Positions 9,143 through 18,111 of a DNA stretch of 64,000 nucleotides are shown one piece after another. Source of the stretch: Vibrio orientalis CIP 102891 = ATCC 33934 (GTDB lineage Bacteria > Pseudomonadota > Gammaproteobacteria > Enterobacterales > Vibrionaceae); the NCBI RefSeq assembly GCF_000176235.1, contig NZ_ACZV01000005.1:372001-436000 (forward strand), in the 5' to 3' direction. Under the pieces are notes generated by a model, which saw nothing but the letters and a program-made list of their open reading frames with translations, had not been told where the DNA came from and searched no databases. Positions within the stretch are counted from its first letter, which is position 1, and each line of letters begins with the position of its first letter. Both the position numbers and the translations under genes were made by a program.

Positions 9143-9698
9143 TTTGCTGTCCTCTCTGTTTACTGTCTGAATCTAACATCTCTTTGAGTTGGTTCCTTGC
9201 CCTAAATAACCGCGTCATAACGGTGTTTTTATTTAGGTCAAGGATCTCTCCGATCTCTTCGCCACTGAAGCCACCCACAACTTGTAAAAACAGCGGCTCC
9301 CGATACTCTTCTTCGAGCTTCATTATCTGAGCTTGAACCCACTCGGTTTGGTGATGGGGGTCGTCCGATACTTTAGCATCATTGCCGTGATCGTCGATAT
9401 CCACTAAATCAAACTGTTTGCGTTCAAAGCGGCGCGCGTTCTCGCGTCTTAATATGGTGATAAGCCATGACTTTGCCGCTTTCTCGTCTTGTAGGCTATC
9501 GAGTGACTTCCATGCGCGTAGACACGTCTCCTGAACTAAATCCTCAGAAATAGTCGGATCCTTACACAACCAATATGCGTAACGATACAAGTCTCGATGA
9601 TAGGCCCTTACAAGCGCTTCATATTTTCTTTGTCTGTCCATATCCGAGTTGACCGGGTCTTTGGACTTTTTCTTTCCGAAAAATTGAATAATTGACAC
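9135..9698 (-). CDS. ECF-type RNA polymerase sigma factor
   Basis: This is a 187-residue sigma-70 family protein of the two-domain extracytoplasmic-function type. Region 2 spans about residues 28-95 (YRYAYWLCKDPTISEDLVQE and SWLITILRRENARRFER). Region 4 spans about 125-175 (EPLFLQVVGGFSGEEIGEIL then NTVMTRLFRARNQLKEML), a helix-turn-helix. The start is GTG at 9698 behind a GAGGGAGG ribosome site. It is co-transcribed with an overlapping membrane protein gene that is a likely anti-sigma. Its position between fadL and fadIJ suggests, without proving, a link to membrane or fatty-acid stress. Confidence 0.93.
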   Translation of the reverse strand: MSIIQFFGKKKSKDPVNSDMDRQRKYEALVRAYHRDLYRYAYWLCKDPTISEDLVQETCLRAWKSLDSLQDEKAAKSWLITILRRENARRFERKQFDLVDIDDHGNDAKVSDDPHHQTEWVQAQIMKLEEEYREPLFLQVVGGFSGEEIGEILDLNKNTVMTRLFRARNQLKEMLDSDSKQRGQQNG

Positions 9699-9940
9699 AT
9701 GAGCCTCCCTCGTTGCTCTGTGATTTCTTATTGTTCTGGCGTTATCCGATAGCTAAGTTATTGAGTAACGGTCATTCTGATTGGTGCTATTGATATACCT
9801 GTCAGCGCTTTTCCGCTGGAAAAAACGCGAGTTAGTCGTGAATTTGTATTGCTGGTGCGAATATAAGCAGCCAAGCAAGGGACAAATCGACCTAAAATTG
9901 ATCTATTTCAAAATTTGTCTCACTCTAGCGGTTATAGTAG

Positions 9941-10104
9941 CACCTGTCATCTAGTCGGTGTTTACACTGACAAGTTGAGCAAGATGACACTTCCTTTTGA
10001 AGGCTGACTTTACTTTCTCCTAATCAGGAAACTGATTATTTCAATTGGCGTTACGTTAATTGCTTTATATATTCCGACCACACAGTTATGTGTGGTTTTT
10101 TTTT
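9941..10104 (+). ncRNA. Candidate structured small RNA
   Basis: The spacer between the sigma factor and fadI holds a run of nested hairpins that ends in a strong terminator. TGTCATCT (9945-9952) pairs with AGATGACA (9982-9989) and encloses GTCGGTG/CACTGAC (9954-9960, 9965-9971). TAATCAG-GAAA-CTGATTA follows (10021-10038). Next comes a 9-bp stem CAATTGGCG/CGTTAATTG with two GU pairs (10042-10062). The terminator stem is CCACACA/TGTGTGG (10078-10095) plus nine T. A -10-like TATAGT lies at 9933-9938; the -35 is weak. There is no open frame of note. fadI has its own promoter about 140 bases further on, so a free transcript of about 160 nt is more likely than a leader. I cannot match it to a named sRNA. 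Confidence 0.6.
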
Positions 10105-10242
10105 GCCTGAAATTCACAAAAACACGTCTATTTGTAAAAGTTACATTAAGTTGACTCGTTAAGAACTCTGAACAGTATCATAGGCTTACTAATCCACCCT
10201 TGTCAGGAATCTGGCTTAAGTCACGTTTATTCAAACGACCGT

Positions 10243-10289
10243 TTGATTGAATTAACATTCTCGTTACAATGATTCTGGTCAGACCTCTA
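10243..10289 (+). promoter_or_regulatory. fadIJ promoter with FadR operator
   Basis: TTGATT (10243-10248) and TACAAT (10265-10270) are -35 and -10 boxes with a 16-bp spacer. Directly downstream, over the expected start site, is TTCTGGTCAGACCTCTA (10273-10289), a close match to the FadR operator (core TGGTCNGACC complete). FadR bound here would block initiation and be released by long-chain acyl-CoA. The site is about 20 bases before the fadI start codon. Confidence 0.85.
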
Positions 10290-10308
10290 TTTATTTTAAG
10301 GAGCAACA

Positions 10309-11616
10309 ATGGGCAAGCAGGAAGTGAAAACTCGCTCAGGAGAACGTGTGGCAATTGTCGCAGGTTTGCGCACGCCTTTTGCACGTCAAAGTACCGAATT
10401 TAGCCAAGTACCAGCCGTGGATTTAGGCAAAATGGTGGTGAGCGATATGCTTGCTCGTACCGAAATTGACCCTAAGTTGATTGAACAAGTGGTATTTGGT
10501 CAGGTAGTTCAAATGCCTGAAGCGCCAAACATCGCTCGTGAGATTGTGTTAGGCACAGGTATGAATATCCATACTGACGCGTACAGTGTGACGCGCGCTT
10601 GTGCGACCAGCTTTCAATCAGCGGTCAATGTCGCTGAAAGTATCATGTCGGGCACCATTGATGTCGGCATTGCGGGCGGTGCGGATTCCTCTTCTGTATT
10701 ACCAATTGGTGTTTCAAAAAAGCTAGCGGCAAATTTACTTGCGCTAAGCAAAACCAAAACGTTGAGTCAAAAACTCAAGATCCTAAAAACATTGTCATTG
10801 AAAGATTTAATGCCAGTGCCACCTGCTGTCGCTGAGTATTCAACGGGTCTATCAATGGGCCAAACCGCCGAGCAGATGGCAAAATCACACGGAATTAGCC
10901 GCCAAGCGCAGGATGAACTTGCGCATCGTTCACATACTTTGGCAGCGCAAGCTTGGAACGACGGAAAAATTGAAGGGGAGGTGATGACTGCTTTCCCTGA
11001 GCCGTACAAAAAGTGGATTTCAAAAGATAACAACATCCGTGAAGATTCTACGATGGAAGGCTATGCGAAGTTACGTCCAGCATTCGATCGACAATATGGC
11101 AGTGTGACTGCGGCGAACAGTACGCCTTTAACCGATGGCGCAGCAGCGATCATGCTGATGCGTGAAGGCAAAGCGAAAGAGCTTGGCCTAGATATCATGG
11201 GTTACATTCGCTCATACGCATTTTCAGCGATTGGTGTTGAAAGCGATATGCTGATGGGGCCTTCTTATGCGACTCCAATGGCTCTAGATCGCGCAGGTAT
11301 CACGCTAGCAGATTTGACTTTGATAGATATGCATGAGGCTTTTGCCGCTCAAGCTCTGTCTAACGTGAAGATGTTCGGTAGTGACAAGTTTGCGCAAGAA
11401 AAACTTGGCCGAGCAAAAGCGATCGGCGAGATCGATATGGATAAGTTTAATGTTCTTGGGGGCTCTATCGCTTATGGTCACCCATTTGCAGCGACTGGCG
11501 CACGTATGATCACTCAAACATTAAGAGAGCTACAACGCCGAGGTGGTGGTCTTGCACTTAACACGGCTTGTGCAGCAGGTGGTTTGGGCGCGGCAATGGT
11601 ACTGGAGGTAGAGTAA
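10309..11616 (+). CDS. fadI: Acetyl-CoA C-acyltransferase FadI (beta-oxidation thiolase)
   Basis: This 435-residue thiolase has the acylated cysteine in [15 protein letters not shown] (about residue 98), the catalytic histidine in [12 protein letters not shown], and the second cysteine in [17 protein letters not shown] near the C-terminus. It cleaves 3-ketoacyl-CoA to acetyl-CoA and a shortened acyl-CoA as the beta subunit of the FadIJ complex. Its length suits FadI better than FadA (about 390). It has a GGAG ribosome site, and its stop overlaps the fadJ start by one base. Confidence 0.95.
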   Translation: MGKQEVKTRSGERVAIVAGLRTPFARQSTEFSQVPAVDLGKMVVSDMLARTEIDPKLIEQVVFGQVVQMPEAPNIAREIVLGTGMNIHTDAYSVTRACATSFQSAVNVAESIMSGTIDVGIAGGADSSSVLPIGVSKKLAANLLALSKTKTLSQKLKILKTLSLKDLMPVPPAVAEYSTGLSMGQTAEQMAKSHGISRQAQDELAHRSHTLAAQAWNDGKIEGEVMTAFPEPYKKWISKDNNIREDSTMEGYAKLRPAFDRQYGSVTAANSTPLTDGAAAIMLMREGKAKELGLDIMGYIRSYAFSAIGVESDMLMGPSYATPMALDRAGITLADLTLIDMHEAFAAQALSNVKMFGSDKFAQEKLGRAKAIGEIDMDKFNVLGGSIAYGHPFAATGARMITQTLRELQRRGGGLALNTACAAGGLGAAMVLEVE

Positions 11617-13739
11617 TGAGCGAGCAAACGGCATTTAACTTATCTATTGATGAACAAAATATCGCTTGGTTATCTATCGATGTACCAGGCGAAAAAATGA
11701 ATACGCTACAGGCAGCGTTTGCCGAAGAAATGGAAGCGATCTTCGCTCAATTGGCAGAGAAACAGTCAACGATTAAAGGTTTGATTGTCCATTCTCTTAA
11801 GCCTGATAATTTTATCGCAGGTGCTGATGTTCGCATGTTAGATGCATGTACTAGTGCTAAAGAAGCACAAGCATTGGCTGAAAAAGGTCAGCAAATGTTT
11901 CAGCAATTGTCTGATCTGCCTTATCCAGTGGTTGCAGCAATCCATGGCCCGTGTCTTGGCGGTGGTTTAGAGCTGGCGCTTGCGTGTGATTATCGAGTAT
12001 GTACAGATTCAGATAAGACGCGCTTAGGTCTGCCTGAAGTACAGCTTGGTTTACTACCGGGTTCGGGCGGAACGCAACGTTTACCGCGTTTAATTGGTCT
12101 GCTTCCATCGCTTGATCTTATTCTTACTGGTAAGCAGCTTCGAGCGAAGAAAGCGAAGAAGCTAGGTGTTGCTGACGCCGTTGTACCTGAGACGATTTTG
12201 CTAGAAGTCGCAAAGAGCTTTGTTGAGAAGAATTCAGGTAAGAGCAAGAGTAAACGCAAAGCATCAACCAAAGAGAAGCTAATCTCAAATACAGGCTTAG
12301 GTCGTAAAGTTATTTTTGAGCAAGCCGCGAAAAAGACCAACCAAAAGACACGTGGTAATTACCCTGCCGCTGACGCGATTCTAGAAGTGATTCGATTTGG
12401 TTTAGAAAAAGGCTTTGAGCAAGGGCAGCAGAAAGAAGCCGAACGATTTGGTGAACTGGTGATGACATCAGAATCGAAAGCGCTTCGCTCAATCTTCTTC
12501 GCGACGACAGAGATGAAGAAAGAGCACGGCAGCGATGCTGATCCAAAAGCGATTGCCAATGCCGCGGTGTTAGGTGGTGGTTTGATGGGCGCAGGCATTA
12601 GTCACGTGAGCGTGGCCAAAGCCAAAGTCCCAACCCGTATTAAAGATGTGTCGAATGATGGTGTCTTGAATGCGCTGAAATACAACTTTAAGTTGTTCGA
12701 AAAGCAGCGAAAACGCCGCATTATCTCAAAAGCTCAACTGCAAAGTAAGATGCTGCAGTTATCGGGAGGGGTAGACTTCACACGCTTTAACCATACTGAC
12801 ATTGTCATTGAAGCGGTATTTGAAGATTTAGACCTTAAACAGAAGATGGTCGCAGATGTCGAAGAGAACGCTAAAGATAGCACCATTTTCGCGACTAATA
12901 CATCGTCACTCCCAATTCATCAGATTGCAGAGAAAGCGCAGCGCCCTGAAAACGTCGTCGGCCTTCACTACTTTAGCCCAGTAGAGAAAATGCCTTTGGT
13001 AGAGGTTATTCCTCACGAAACGACATCAGATGAAACGATTTCTACAGTGGTTGAGTTTGCTCGTAAGCAAGGTAAAACGCCGATTGTGGTTAAAGACTGC
13101 GCGGGCTTTTACGTAAACCGCATTCTTGCGCCGTACATGAATGAAGCCGCGCAAGTACTGCTGTCTGGTGAGCCGATTGAGCAACTAGATAAAGCACTAC
13201 TTAACTTTGGTTTCCCAGTCGGCCCAATCACGCTGCTTGATGAAGTTGGTGTAGATATTGGCGCGAAAATCATGCCGATTTTAGTAGCAGAATTAGGCGG
13301 GCGCTTCCAAGGTCCTGATGTGTTCGACAAGCTCCTCAATGACGGCCGAAAAGGGCGTAAGAGTGGTAAAGGTTTCTACACATATAAAGGTAAGAAAAAA
13401 GAAGTCGATAAATCGATTTACAAGCTTCTTGGCTTAAACCCTGAATCAAGTCTTGCTGAGAAAGATATTGCCATGCGTTGTGTGCTGCCAATGCTTAATG
13501 AAGCAGTACGCTGTCTAGATGAAGGCATTATCCGCAGTCCTAGAGATGGTGATATTGGCGCGATCTTCGGTATTGGTTTCCCTCCTTTCCTTGGCGGTCC
13601 ATTCCGTTACATGGATCAAATTGGTATCAAACAGCTTGTTGAGATAATGAACGAACACGCGAAGAAATATGGTGATCGATTTGCCCCATGTGACGGTCTA
13701 CTGACCAGAGCGGGTATTGACGCTAAATTCTATCCATAG
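11616..13739 (+). CDS. fadJ: Fatty acid oxidation complex alpha subunit FadJ
   Basis: This is a 707-residue multifunctional enzyme. Residues about 1-190 form an enoyl-CoA hydratase/isomerase domain ([18 protein letters not shown], with [20 protein letters not shown]). From about 315 comes the NAD-binding fold of 3-hydroxyacyl-CoA dehydrogenase ([13 protein letters not shown]), with the catalytic region [17 protein letters not shown] and the C-terminal dimerisation domain. A Lys-rich linker is present near 205-215. The start ATG 11616 overlaps the fadI stop; longer in-frame starts would lie inside fadI. It is controlled from the FadR-regulated fadI promoter. Confidence 0.95.
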   Translation: MSEQTAFNLSIDEQNIAWLSIDVPGEKMNTLQAAFAEEMEAIFAQLAEKQSTIKGLIVHSLKPDNFIAGADVRMLDACTSAKEAQALAEKGQQMFQQLSDLPYPVVAAIHGPCLGGGLELALACDYRVCTDSDKTRLGLPEVQLGLLPGSGGTQRLPRLIGLLPSLDLILTGKQLRAKKAKKLGVADAVVPETILLEVAKSFVEKNSGKSKSKRKASTKEKLISNTGLGRKVIFEQAAKKTNQKTRGNYPAADAILEVIRFGLEKGFEQGQQKEAERFGELVMTSESKALRSIFFATTEMKKEHGSDADPKAIANAAVLGGGLMGAGISHVSVAKAKVPTRIKDVSNDGVLNALKYNFKLFEKQRKRRIISKAQLQSKMLQLSGGVDFTRFNHTDIVIEAVFEDLDLKQKMVADVEENAKDSTIFATNTSSLPIHQIAEKAQRPENVVGLHYFSPVEKMPLVEVIPHETTSDETISTVVEFARKQGKTPIVVKDCAGFYVNRILAPYMNEAAQVLLSGEPIEQLDKALLNFGFPVGPITLLDEVGVDIGAKIMPILVAELGGRFQGPDVFDKLLNDGRKGRKSGKGFYTYKGKKKEVDKSIYKLLGLNPESSLAEKDIAMRCVLPMLNEAVRCLDEGIIRSPRDGDIGAIFGIGFPPFLGGPFRYMDQIGIKQLVEIMNEHAKKYGDRFAPCDGLLTRAGIDAKFYP

Positions 13740-13752
13740 AGATAGTTAAATG

Positions 13753-13780
13753 AAAAGGCGAACCAAGAGGTTCGCCTTTT
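13753..13780 (+). terminator. Terminator after fadIJ
   Basis: The 12-bp stem AAAAGGCGAACC/GGTTCGCCTTTT (13753-13764 and 13769-13780) has an AAGA loop and ends in a T-run. It begins 14 bases after the fadJ stop. Confidence 0.92.
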
Positions 13781-13835
13781 TAGTTTGTGACAGTTATTAT
13801 CAAGAAGAAAACGAGAAAATTAAAAAGGAAGTCAA

Positions 13836-14384
13836 ATGGATGCTCTAGATTTGTTGCTCAATCGTCGCTCAATTGCAAAGTTGTCAGAGCCAGCTCCAGA
13901 AGGTCACGCCCTAGAAAATATTATCCGCGCGGGACTACGTGCGCCAGACCATGCAGGTCTGACTCCGTGGCGTTTTGTTATTGCGCAAGGAGAAGGGTTA
14001 AGCAAGTTATCCGATATCTTAGTTAAAGCAGCTGAAGCAGAACAAAGCGAGCAATCGGTCGTCGACAAGGTTAAGAACGCACCTTTTAGAGCACCAATGG
14101 TGATCACGGTGATCGCCAAAGTAACTGAGCACGAAAAAGTGCCTGCTATTGAGCAGCACTTATCCGCTGGTTGCGCAGTGCAGGCAATGCAGATGGCAGC
14201 GGTGGCTCAAGGTTTCCAAGGTTTTTGGCGTTCAGGAAAGTGGATGTTCCATCCAGAAGTACACCAAGCATTTGGTCTAGAAGGTGAAGATGAAATCGTC
14301 GGCTTCTTATATCTTGGTACCCCAAGCTGTACACCGATGAAAGTACCAGAGCGTGATTTGACCAAGTTCGTTGAGTATTTATAG
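13836..14384 (+). CDS. ydjA: NAD(P)H nitroreductase, YdjA family
   Basis: The 182-residue flavoprotein starts MDALDLLLNRRSIAKLSEP, with the FMN-binding RRS motif near the N-terminus, then GLRAPDHAGLTPWRFVI and the C-terminal VGFLYLGTP stretch typical of small YdjA-like nitroreductases (E. coli protein 183 residues). It would bind FMN as a homodimer and reduce nitro or quinone compounds with NAD(P)H; the natural substrate is unknown. It is a single gene between two strong terminators. Confidence 0.9.
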   Translation: MDALDLLLNRRSIAKLSEPAPEGHALENIIRAGLRAPDHAGLTPWRFVIAQGEGLSKLSDILVKAAEAEQSEQSVVDKVKNAPFRAPMVITVIAKVTEHEKVPAIEQHLSAGCAVQAMQMAAVAQGFQGFWRSGKWMFHPEVHQAFGLEGEDEIVGFLYLGTPSCTPMKVPERDLTKFVEYL

Positions 14385-14390
14385 CGTATG

Positions 14391-14426
14391 AAAAAAGAGC
14401 TCGGTCAGTAACCGAGCTCTTTTTTT
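14391..14426. terminator. Bidirectional terminator between ydjA and the LysR gene
   Basis: A long stem AAAAAAGAGCTCGGT/ACCGAGCTCTTTTTT has a five-base loop and lies between convergent genes. It ends in T-runs on both strands and reaches the stop codon of the leftward LysR gene. Confidence 0.93.
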
Positions 14427-15300
14427 AGTGAATGTTGTAGGCGATGACAAAGTCGATAAACAATCGCACCTTTTCAGGTAAATGATCTTTGTGGTTGTAC
14501 AGCATGTATATGTCGCGCGGGTTAGCGCTCCAGTTTTCTAGTACTCGCACTAAGCTACCATCATCAATATATTCTTTGATCATTACGTCTGGCATCAAGG
14601 TAATTCCGAGACCGTCAGAACACGCACTTCTCACCACATTTAAGGTGTTAGCTTGGAAACGGCCTTTGTCATTATTTACCACAATTTCGCCACTGTTATT
14701 AGACAGCTGCCATTTCAGTAAAGGTGCTCCTTTTAGCAGCGAGTGCTGATGTAACTCTTCAGCATGCTGAGGTGCAGGGTATTTCTTTAGATACTCTGGG
14801 CTAGCAACAAGAATGTCCTCGACAGCACTGATTTTACGCGCAATCAGGCTAGAGTCACGTTGAGGGCCTACTCGGAAGATAACGTCCCACTCGGTAGGAT
14901 CTAATTGATCAGCCTGATTGCTTGTAGTGAGTTCAATGTTGATGTCTGGGTATTGGATCATGAAGCCATTAAACATTGGCATCATCATACGCTTGGTGAG
15001 ATTCGAAGGTGCAATGATACGGATTTTGCCCGCAGCTCCACGGCATTCATCGGTAATTTCTTCCGCCGCACACGTTAGGCGGTTTAATAACGGGGAGCAT
15101 TCGTTAAAAAAGCGTTCACCTGCCTCTGTAAGAGAAAGTTTACGGGCGTGGCGATTCAGCAGACGGAGGTTTAATGACTCCTCTAATGCTTGAATACGTC
15201 GCGTAATTGTCGCAACAGGGATCATCGTTTTACGGGAAGTTGCTGTATAGCTCCCATTTTCTACGACAAGCCTAAATAGGTTTAGATCATCTAGTTTCAT
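14425..15300 (-). CDS. LysR-family transcriptional regulator
   Basis: The 291-residue protein has an N-terminal winged helix-turn-helix (DLNLFRLVVENGSYTATSRK through LRLLNRHARKLSLTEAGERF) and a C-terminal periplasmic-binding-like effector domain (from about residue 90). Start ATG 15300 is chosen; a GTG four codons earlier (15312) is possible, and neither has a good ribosome site. Target genes and effector are unknown. The nearest divergent gene is the RssB-like response regulator, 245 bases away, so a regulatory link is possible but unproven. Confidence 0.9.
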   Translation of the reverse strand: MKLDDLNLFRLVVENGSYTATSRKTMIPVATITRRIQALEESLNLRLLNRHARKLSLTEAGERFFNECSPLLNRLTCAAEEITDECRGAAGKIRIIAPSNLTKRMMMPMFNGFMIQYPDINIELTTSNQADQLDPTEWDVIFRVGPQRDSSLIARKISAVEDILVASPEYLKKYPAPQHAEELHQHSLLKGAPLLKWQLSNNSGEIVVNNDKGRFQANTLNVVRSACSDGLGITLMPDVMIKEYIDDGSLVRVLENWSANPRDIYMLYNHKDHLPEKVRLFIDFVIAYNIH

Positions 15301-15545
15301 TATGTCGGACACACTTTTTTACGAATTCGGTTAATTTATATGTATATCAAATGTCAAAGCTTGAGTCACATCAACAAGTTTATAGAAAGTTGATATTCCA
15401 TACATATAGTATGCAACCTAGCCTCAAAGTGGAAGATTTGTATAAATCACCGTTCAAGACTACTTTTTAAAGAGTGTGTGAAACAATCGACAAGAATAAC
15501 AATAAAAATACAGTTGTGCTCTAAGTTGTGTGAGGCGTAGGTATT

Positions 15546-16646
15546 ATGCATAAGACAATAGAAGTTGGAACCAATGCGGCTATGCCTGTCGCTGCGGCTC
15601 AAAAACTGATTATGCTGGTGGACGATGACCCTATATTTCGTCGTATTACATCGGGCTTTTTAGAAGCTCAAGGCTATAAAGTGGTTGAAGCCGAAGATGG
15701 CCTCGATGGCTTACAGAAACTTCGTAGTCATGAACCAGATCTGATTCTGTGTGATCTCTCTATGCCGATTCTGGACGGAATCGAGTTTGTTGAAGAAGTC
15801 AGCTTAGAATACCCATCAATGCCACTTATCGTGGTCTCTGCCACTGACGACATCGCCGATGTGGCTAAAGCGTTACGTTTCGGTATTAAAGATTTTCTTC
15901 CTAAACCTATTGGCAATCATGAGCACCTTGCGTGTGCGATTGAAAATACGCTTGATGATTCAGATAATCATCTTAGCGATCAGCGTGACTTCTCAAGCCA
16001 ATGGTTCCGAGTTGATAGTGGCGATGTTCCAGAAGAGCAAGAGCTGCACTGGCACCTTGAATACCTAGATGACAACCCAAGTGCGGCGAAAGATCTGTTG
16101 CACGCTTTACTTCCGGATAAAGACACCTCTCAAGGAGACTGGAAGTGTGGCTATCGCCTTTTACAATCAACCGATGTCATGCCCCTCGTTGTGGATTACG
16201 CGTGGCTTATGAATGGTCAATTTGCTTTTTACCTCGTGGATTCGAATAGTGAAGGGCAGCATGGCGCAGCGACAACCTTGCTGGTACGAGCCCTGTTCCA
16301 TGACTACCTACGTAACCTTAAATCGTTTAATGCTGACTTAAAAGATATCGCGACTTTACTAGAGAAAGGGATCAAATGTTCCGATTGCAGTACGCCAGTA
16401 AAGGCCTTGTTTGGCATCGCTGACTTATCTGAAGGGACGTTGTCGATCTTGCCGGCAGGTTTAGACGCGCAGTGGGCCAATGGTTATATCTCTCAACACA
16501 TCCCCGCTGGTGAAATGTTAGGTGATAACTGCCTTAAGAACTTTATCACCACCGATTTAAACATTCAGTCTGCTTGCCAGTTATCGCTAAGCTGCCTAGG
16601 TTCAAGTAGCTTTAGTTTAGATATCTATCGTGGAGCCAGTGCCTAA
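15546..16646 (+). CDS. rssB: RssB-like response regulator
   Basis: This is a 366-residue protein. Residues about 20-140 form a receiver domain with the acidic pair in MLVDDDPIFRR, the phosphoacceptor Asp in LILCDLSMPILDG, and the conserved Lys in FLPKPI. The block VVSATDDIADVAKALRFGIK is very close to the same block of E. coli RssB. The C-terminal half corresponds to the RssB PP2C-like pseudo-phosphatase domain (LLVRALFHDYL, SILPAGLDAQW). RssB delivers the stationary-phase sigma factor RpoS to ClpXP. The N-terminus carries about 15 extra residues compared with E. coli. Confidence 0.85.
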   Translation: MHKTIEVGTNAAMPVAAAQKLIMLVDDDPIFRRITSGFLEAQGYKVVEAEDGLDGLQKLRSHEPDLILCDLSMPILDGIEFVEEVSLEYPSMPLIVVSATDDIADVAKALRFGIKDFLPKPIGNHEHLACAIENTLDDSDNHLSDQRDFSSQWFRVDSGDVPEEQELHWHLEYLDDNPSAAKDLLHALLPDKDTSQGDWKCGYRLLQSTDVMPLVVDYAWLMNGQFAFYLVDSNSEGQHGAATTLLVRALFHDYLRNLKSFNADLKDIATLLEKGIKCSDCSTPVKALFGIADLSEGTLSILPAGLDAQWANGYISQHIPAGEMLGDNCLKNFITTDLNIQSACQLSLSCLGSSSFSLDIYRGASA

Positions 16647-16726
16647 CCCTAAAAGATAACTTTTCAATAACCCTTTTTTTGGTCGGTGTTTGTACTTGGC
16701 CGAATAGGGTATAGTCCGCCATAAAC

Positions 16727-16771
16727 AAAAAAAGCCCAACTTATTAACATCTGATTAATGATCGATTGGGC
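16727..16771 (-). terminator. Terminator-like hairpin on the minus strand
   Basis: GCCCAA (16734-16739) pairs with TTGGGC (16766-16771) around a partly self-complementary AT-rich interior. Read leftward the stem is followed by seven T (the A-run 16727-16733). No leftward gene ends here, so it either stops antisense transcription into rssB or is just a hairpin in the 5' leader of the small gene at 16807. Confidence 0.35.
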
Positions 16772-16806
16772 ATATCGTCACCTTCAATATTTAGAGAAGC
16801 AAGCTC

Positions 16807-16938
16807 ATGGCAGACAACGATTTTAAAGAACCTTATAATATCTTTTACTTTCTAGGATTTATTGCTGTATTACTGATCCCAACTCTTCCTGCAACACTGA
16901 CTTGGATTCGAGTGTTAAACGGATACGCAGGGTTCTAA
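16807..16938 (+). CDS. Small single-pass membrane protein, 43 residues
   Basis: This short gene starts MADNDFKEPYNIFYF, followed by a hydrophobic segment (about 14-33, LGFIAVLLIPTLPATLTW), and ends RVLNGYAGF. The polar N-terminus and single clear membrane helix look like a real small protein. It lies 21 bases before the likely start of the YbaN-like gene and probably shares its transcript. I do not recognise the family. A possible -10 (TATAGT, 16710-16715) lies upstream. Confidence 0.6.
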   Translation: MADNDFKEPYNIFYFLGFIAVLLIPTLPATLTWIRVLNGYAGF

Positions 16939-16962
16939 TTACGGCTTACGGAGCATGCCATC

Positions 16963-17352
16963 ATTATTCGCAGAGTTTTTCTATACGTTGTTGGCGTGCT
17001 CAGCCTGATTCTGGGCATCATCGGTATTTTTCTTCCTCTTCTTCCTACTACACCTTTTATTCTCCTATCAAGCGCTTGTTTTATGCGCAGCAGCCCTCGT
17101 TTTCATCGTTGGTTACATAATCACAGAACCTTTGGACCGGTTTTAGACAACTGGCATCAAAACCGAGCGGTCACAGCTAAAGTGAAAAAGCGTGGTGCTA
17201 TCTGGATTGTCTTCAGCTTCACGCTCTCCATTTGGGTCGTGCCACATTTCTGGTTAAAGATCATGCTAGTGGTAATGCTGGTGGTATTGCTCAGCTGGTT
17301 TATTCGTTTACCTGTGACTGAGTACCTTGCCGATAGCAAAGAAAATCACTAA
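16963..17352 (+). CDS. ybaN: YbaN family (DUF454) inner-membrane protein
   Basis: This is a small membrane protein with the family signature LPLLPTTPFILLSSACFMRSSPRFHRWL and a C-terminal pair of hydrophobic helices. The first canonical start in frame is GTG 16996, but it has no ribosome site and would cut the first helix. The homologous N-terminus (IIRRVFLYVVGV, aligning with E. coli YbaN residues 1-12) continues upstream without a stop. GGAG at 16950-16953 is well placed for an ATT start at 16963 (129 residues), with ATC 16960 or ATT 16966 as alternatives. The molecular function of the family is unknown. Confidence 0.8.
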   Translation: MIRRVFLYVVGVLSLILGIIGIFLPLLPTTPFILLSSACFMRSSPRFHRWLHNHRTFGPVLDNWHQNRAVTAKVKKRGAIWIVFSFTLSIWVVPHFWLKIMLVVMLVVLLSWFIRLPVTEYLADSKENH

Positions 17353-17368
17353 GATTGCTAGGAAGTGT

Positions 17369-17396
17369 GCCCACTTTTTTAAGTGGGCGTTTGTTT
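17369..17396 (+). terminator. Terminator after the YbaN-like gene
   Basis: The 8-bp stem GCCCACTT/AAGTGGGC (17369-17376 and 17381-17388) has a TTTT loop and is followed by a T-rich tail. Confidence 0.88.
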
Positions 17397-17536
17397 TTTA
17401 GGCACTGTTTTAAGCACAACGATCCGTGATGACTGTTTCGGGCCTATCGATAGGGTAGATTGTGCTGAAAACTATGCTGAACCTAGACCCCTTTGATGGT
17501 GTCTAGCAATGATATAGCCAATCTAAGTATAGAATT

Positions 17537-18082
17537 ATGACAACTGAAACAATCGCGCAGATCAAATCGAGCATCAAAAGCATTCCAGACTACCCAAAAC
17601 CAGGCATTCTCTTTCGTGATGTGACGAGCCTAATGGAAGACGCAAAGGCTTACCAAGCGACTATCCAGCTACTTGTTGATAAGTACAAAGATATGGGCTT
17701 TACCAAAGTTGTGGGTACGGAAGCTCGTGGTTTCCTATTTGGTGCTCCACTTGCTCTTGAACTAGGCCTTGGTTTTGTACCAGTACGTAAACCTGGCAAG
17801 TTACCGCGCGCAACTGTCGCTCAGTCATACGAGCTAGAATACGGCACGGACACTCTTGAGATCCATACTGATGCGATCGTTGAAGGTGACAAAGTTCTAA
17901 TGGTTGATGATCTGTTAGCAACTGGCGGCACGATTGAAGCAACGACTAAGCTCATTCGTCAACTTGGTGGTGTCGTAGAACACGCTGCGTTTGTGATTAA
18001 CCTTCCTGAAATTGGTGGTGATAAGCGTCTTGAAGGTTTAGGCCTAGACGTATACAGCATCTGTGAGTTTGAAGGTCACTAA
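17537..18082 (+). CDS. apt: Adenine phosphoribosyltransferase
   Basis: This 181-residue purine salvage enzyme makes AMP from adenine and PRPP. The PRPP-binding loop is [13 protein letters not shown] (about residues 120-132), and the N-terminal [14 protein letters not shown] block and [16 protein letters not shown] are typical of Apt. Length and motifs are complete. It lies 29 bases before dnaX, an arrangement common in gammaproteobacteria, and may be co-transcribed with it. Confidence 0.96.
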   Translation: MTTETIAQIKSSIKSIPDYPKPGILFRDVTSLMEDAKAYQATIQLLVDKYKDMGFTKVVGTEARGFLFGAPLALELGLGFVPVRKPGKLPRATVAQSYELEYGTDTLEIHTDAIVEGDKVLMVDDLLATGGTIEATTKLIRQLGGVVEHAAFVINLPEIGGDKRLEGLGLDVYSICEFEGH

Positions 18083-18111
18083 TCGGGTAGGTTATTAATA
18101 GGTATAGTTTC

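Noticed and set aside
9911..9938. Standard -35 box for the small RNA candidate (TTGTCT at 9915-9920)
   Set aside because: Only 12 bases from the TATAGT -10, too short for a normal promoter; left as an unsolved point.
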